From positions 9,862,501-9,926,500 of the forward strand of contig NC_056764.1 of assembly GCF_018687715.1 (NCBI RefSeq): 64,000 nt of DNA, read 5' to 3'. A program made the translations under genes and the position numbers. The stretch comes from Carya illinoinensis. Taxonomy: Eukaryota > Streptophyta > Magnoliopsida > Fagales > Juglandaceae. The first letter of the stretch is position 1. Each line of letters starts with the position of its first letter. Below the pieces are notes generated by a model that was not told the origin of the DNA, did no database searches, and saw only the letters and a list, made by a program, of their open reading frames with translations. Below are positions 60,990 to 64,000 of this stretch, piece by piece.

Positions 60990-62165
60990 TATAATTTTAT
61001 GCAAATTTACGGTTGAAGAGGTGAAAAGTCAACTTTCCATCCAACAAGGACGGGTGACTGCAAAGGTAATGTTGAGTGGATGCAAACAACAGAAGGACCG
61101 ACCGCATGACTCTTTTTCTTCGATTTGGACGAGTCGAGTAAAATGGTTACATATATGTTCTAGATAGACAACATCATGAAAAAACTATAATATATGAAAT
61201 GTACGTGAGATATTGTTGTAGCGTCTCATAATTATTTATCATACTCAAAAAAGACATGACCACCAAATTCATCAAAAGAAAAGAAAAAGACAATATCCAA
61301 ATAGCAAGTCAAAGACTGATCAAAATCCTAATTCAGTTTAGAACTAGTCTATCATGAGGACTAGCACGTCAAAGCAAACACGTATCCAATTTCCACAAGT
61401 TGAAAACGTACATATATATATATGGAAACATAGTTTTTTTATTTTTTTTTATTTTTTTATTTTTTGTCCCTCAAATTAAAAGGCACCAAGTAAAATGAAG
61501 TTATAACATGAGCAAATCAGACACAGTGATCGATCAGTATTAATGCTGGTGATCTTGTAAATAGGCAGCCTGCGGCCTGCGCTAAACACAAATTTGAAAG
61601 GAAAAGAAAAAAGAAAGAACCTGGCCCATCTCAATATGGAAATGGTGATAGAAATTATAAGGAGCTAGCCAAATTAAAGAGGAAAAATTAATCATGTTCT
61701 TTAAGTGCAACAATATGTCTAAATAAAATGTGCAAATTTTGCAAATTCGACCATTCATTTGTGTGTGTATAGAGAGAAGAGTTTTATTGACAAAATTGTT
61801 TTGTTCAATAATCTTCTTTGTTTCAGTAAAAGTAGTAGAATCATAATCAGCATGGGGTAATTTAAAAGGAGAATCATTTATATCTACTCCTTTATGGGAA
61901 ATAATAATTATCTCTAAAGAGGATGACTAGATCTTACCACCATTTTCCCTCCTTCATTGACAAAATTTGTTTTAACAACATTCAAACTATTTTTAGAAAC
62001 ATAATAATTTTCAACAAAGTCAAAGAATGAAATATGCTTTTGTAAGGCATACATTTTGCCTTTTCATTTTCATTTAACACGTAGTTTTTATGAATCAGAA
62101 AAAGTAGCATGATAAAATTTTCTCTTATCATGATTTTTAACATAACTATTTTCATTATATAAAGC
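60990..62165. other. AT-rich DNA leading into the viral-type region
   Basis: No gene recognised between 60990 and about 61780. From about 61800 to 62165 the minus strand carries broken coding-like text continuous with the movement-protein region (for example VVKTNFVNEGGKMVVRSS), too decayed to assign. Confidence 0.4.
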
Positions 62166-63370
62166 AATCAAATCAATTTCAAATGCTCTATTGATCACAG
62201 TTAATTGGTTGTAATGAATAGGAGTGATCATATGTGAAGCTTTTGGGGATAAAGAGAAAGCTTCTTCTTCTTCTTTGTCGACTTCTTCCTTTATGGCTTT
62301 TCCTTTGGATACTTCTGGATCTTAGTAGTGTAGTAAGCTAGCATAAGTGACTTGAGAGGGTGTAGAAACATCCTTTAATTTTAAATCAAGTTTAACAGTT
62401 TTGAAGGAATCTTCCAGAAAGTTTTTAAGGTTTTGGTCTCTTCTTTCAAGATTGTTAGCAATACATCCAACAAAGGAACTTCTCATTGCAGCAAAAAAAT
62501 TTCTTCTTTTATTGTTTAACAAAGGTTGATAAAAAATAATTTTAATAGTACCATTCGAATATTGTTAAATATAATCAAGGTTAAGTTCATTAAAAATAAC
62601 CTTAGCAAGAAGAACTTCATGTCCCAACGTTCATTCACTGGGAAGAATAATATCTTGCCAATAAATCATTTTTGGAACCTGAATATTAGCATCACAAGTT
62701 GAACTTTGTAGATTAGCAAATTTTTATTTCCTGAAGTTTTCAAAATAGTTTGAGAATTTAAATTAGTTTTTAACATACGATAATAAATATGGTAATTTAT
62801 GGCAAGAGGCTCACTACCTTCTTATATATCATAACCAGATATTAGAATATTTAAAGTTAAAACTTTAAGGATATTAGGATCATCTAAAACAAGAATTAAA
62901 TCAAAGAAACAGTCAAAATGAATAGAACCACAAAACAAAGATGATTGAATCATAAGTATGCTAGTCTCAAATTTTTTGAATCTAACATATATCTCTCAAG
63001 CAAAGAAGTATCAAAACATTGATGCATTTTCTCGTAAGAGGTTTAACAACAATTTGAACAAAACCAATATGAAGAAATTTGTAACCTTTTATCCAAAATT
63101 CTTGAATAGATTTTTTGTAAATAGGATTTTGAAATAGCAAAATTTTGTTCAACAGTTTTAACATTGAACTCAGTTTTGAAAATAGTTTTGAGTCTAGGTA
63201 GTTTTGAAAATAGATTTAGCATCAATATTCGAAATACTTCATTTATTAAAATCAATATTATCAGTTCTTTAATAGAAAATTATTCGTCATTAATATCAGG
63301 AGGTATACTAGATTTAGAAATAATAGAAGAATTAGATTTAAACATCTTATTCCTCTTGAAATCAACCAAA
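62166..63370 (-). pseudogene. Decayed 30K-type movement protein region, probable endogenous pararetrovirus remnant
   Basis: On the minus strand, coding-like text runs through several frames from about 63350 to 62320 and on to 62170. A central block (63090-62990) has the IG-x-x-Q-I-x-x-K-P-L-T-R-K pattern followed by LLCLRD, the core signature of the 30K movement-protein superfamily found in Caulimoviridae. A 66-codon open piece at 62522-62322 lies in the C-terminal part. Many stops and frame changes show an old, non-functional copy. Reverse transcriptase and capsid regions are not in the window. An LTR element that acquired a movement-protein domain is the alternative. Confidence 0.55.
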
Positions 63371-63375
63371 ATCTA

Positions 63376-64000
63376 AACTGAATACTTACTAATCATGTGT
63401 TTACCCTTGTTCCTATTGCATTTCATAACAAATACCTTATCCAATCGTCTACCCACTCATGCCCTAAATGCTTTTTCTAGCAAAACGGGCCTTATAGACA
63501 TGGTTCTCAGGATTCACTTTACAATTGGGGTGGCGTCAACATAAACAAGAATAGAACACAACTAACAAAGTTCTAAGGAAGGATTGGAAGATAATTCAAT
63601 GAATAAGAATGAACAAATATAATAATTCAATAAATAAGAATGAATAGATATAAACCATTTACCAACAACCAGAATAGTAGCCTTGATATCAGAAGAGAGC
63701 GAAGGCAAGACGTAAAGCAAAGTAAGTAAAATGACCAGATGACTAGAGTTGAAGTGGGGACTAGATAACTGGAGCCAGAAGTACCAGATAACTAGAGGGA
63801 TCGTGAAAGTAAAATAAGTAATTAAAAGTTGGGACTAGATAACTGTAATCCAATTAAATAAGGACCAGATGATTGGAATCCAAGTCGAAAATAAATAACG
63901 AAAAGAGCAAGATAAAATATAAGAGTAGTATAAAAGAGCAAGGAAAAATACTGAAAATACTTACATATTAGTAATTGAAACAATATTGTGGGATTACAAG
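63376..64000. other. AT-rich window end with the 18-bp repeat array
   Basis: No coding text recognised. Short duplications such as TTCAATGAATAAGAATGAA (63596, with a near copy at 63625) occur beside the five-copy array. Confidence 0.4.
63732..63881. repeat. Five degenerate copies of an 18-bp motif
   Basis: Copies of GGACYAGATRAYTRGA occur at about 63732, 63758, 63782, 63832 and 63862. The array lies about 0.4 kb upstream (minus-strand sense) of the movement-protein-like region, so it may be part of a viral intergenic or leader region. Confidence 0.7.

Overview
This is plant nuclear DNA, most likely from a woody eudicot. The support is a spliced CYP707A-type P450 gene, an HD-Zip homeodomain relic, an organellar-type PPR relic, plant LINEs, Ty1/copia elements with initiator-Met-tRNA primer sites, and CACTA, MULE and hAT DNA transposons. 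The species cannot be fixed from the sequence. All assignments come from reading motifs and repeat boundaries by eye; no database search was run.

Layout. 1-1.08 kb: 3' end of a Tork/TNT1-94-like copia element (copia-1). 3.13-5.40 kb: a CACTA transposon with no recognisable transposase, bounded by TCA target duplications. 7.16-7.35 kb: a broken HD-Zip homeodomain. 7.56-12.53 kb: copia-2 on the minus strand, a relative of copia-1, with both LTRs. 12.74-12.85 kb: a tRNA-derived SINE with a 16-bp target duplication. 13.69-18.91 kb: copia-3 on the plus strand with both LTRs. 19.88-27.08 kb: a MULE-like unit with degenerate inverted ends, carrying a six-exon FAR1/FRS-type transposase gene on the minus strand plus about 2.6 kb of unrecognised sequence. 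27.9-28.3 kb: a PPR relic on the minus strand. 28.48-36.68 kb: a full-length L1-type LINE with a perfect 16-bp target duplication; its ORF1 is split by a 2.36-kb insertion. 37.2-38.4 kb: an older LINE 3' fragment. 38.7-47.6 kb: copia-4, whose gag is split by an hAT element that is itself split by a second, transposase-bearing hAT. 47.6-49.7 kb: LINE tails. 50.88-55.83 kb: the one gene that looks functional, an ABA 8'-hydroxylase-type CYP707A with eight exons and an apparent GC-AG last intron. 56-64 kb: AT-rich intergenic DNA, an internally deleted copia remnant (59.3-61.0 kb) and a decayed viral-type movement-protein region on the minus strand (62.2-63.4 kb).

How it fits together. The window is a transposon graveyard beside one host gene. 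The CYP707A enzyme would sit in the ER membrane and inactivate abscisic acid. The mobile elements are at different stages of decay. Several premature stops are best explained by C-to-T change at codons such as CAG and CGA, as expected where plant DNA is methylated. The features most worth a second look are the array of palindromes inside the 5'UTR intron of the inner hAT, the in-phase GT...AG insertion in LINE ORF1, the run of similar phase-0 short exons in the FAR1-type gene, the 9-bp inverted-copy insertion in copia-2, and the GC-AG intron of CYP707A.
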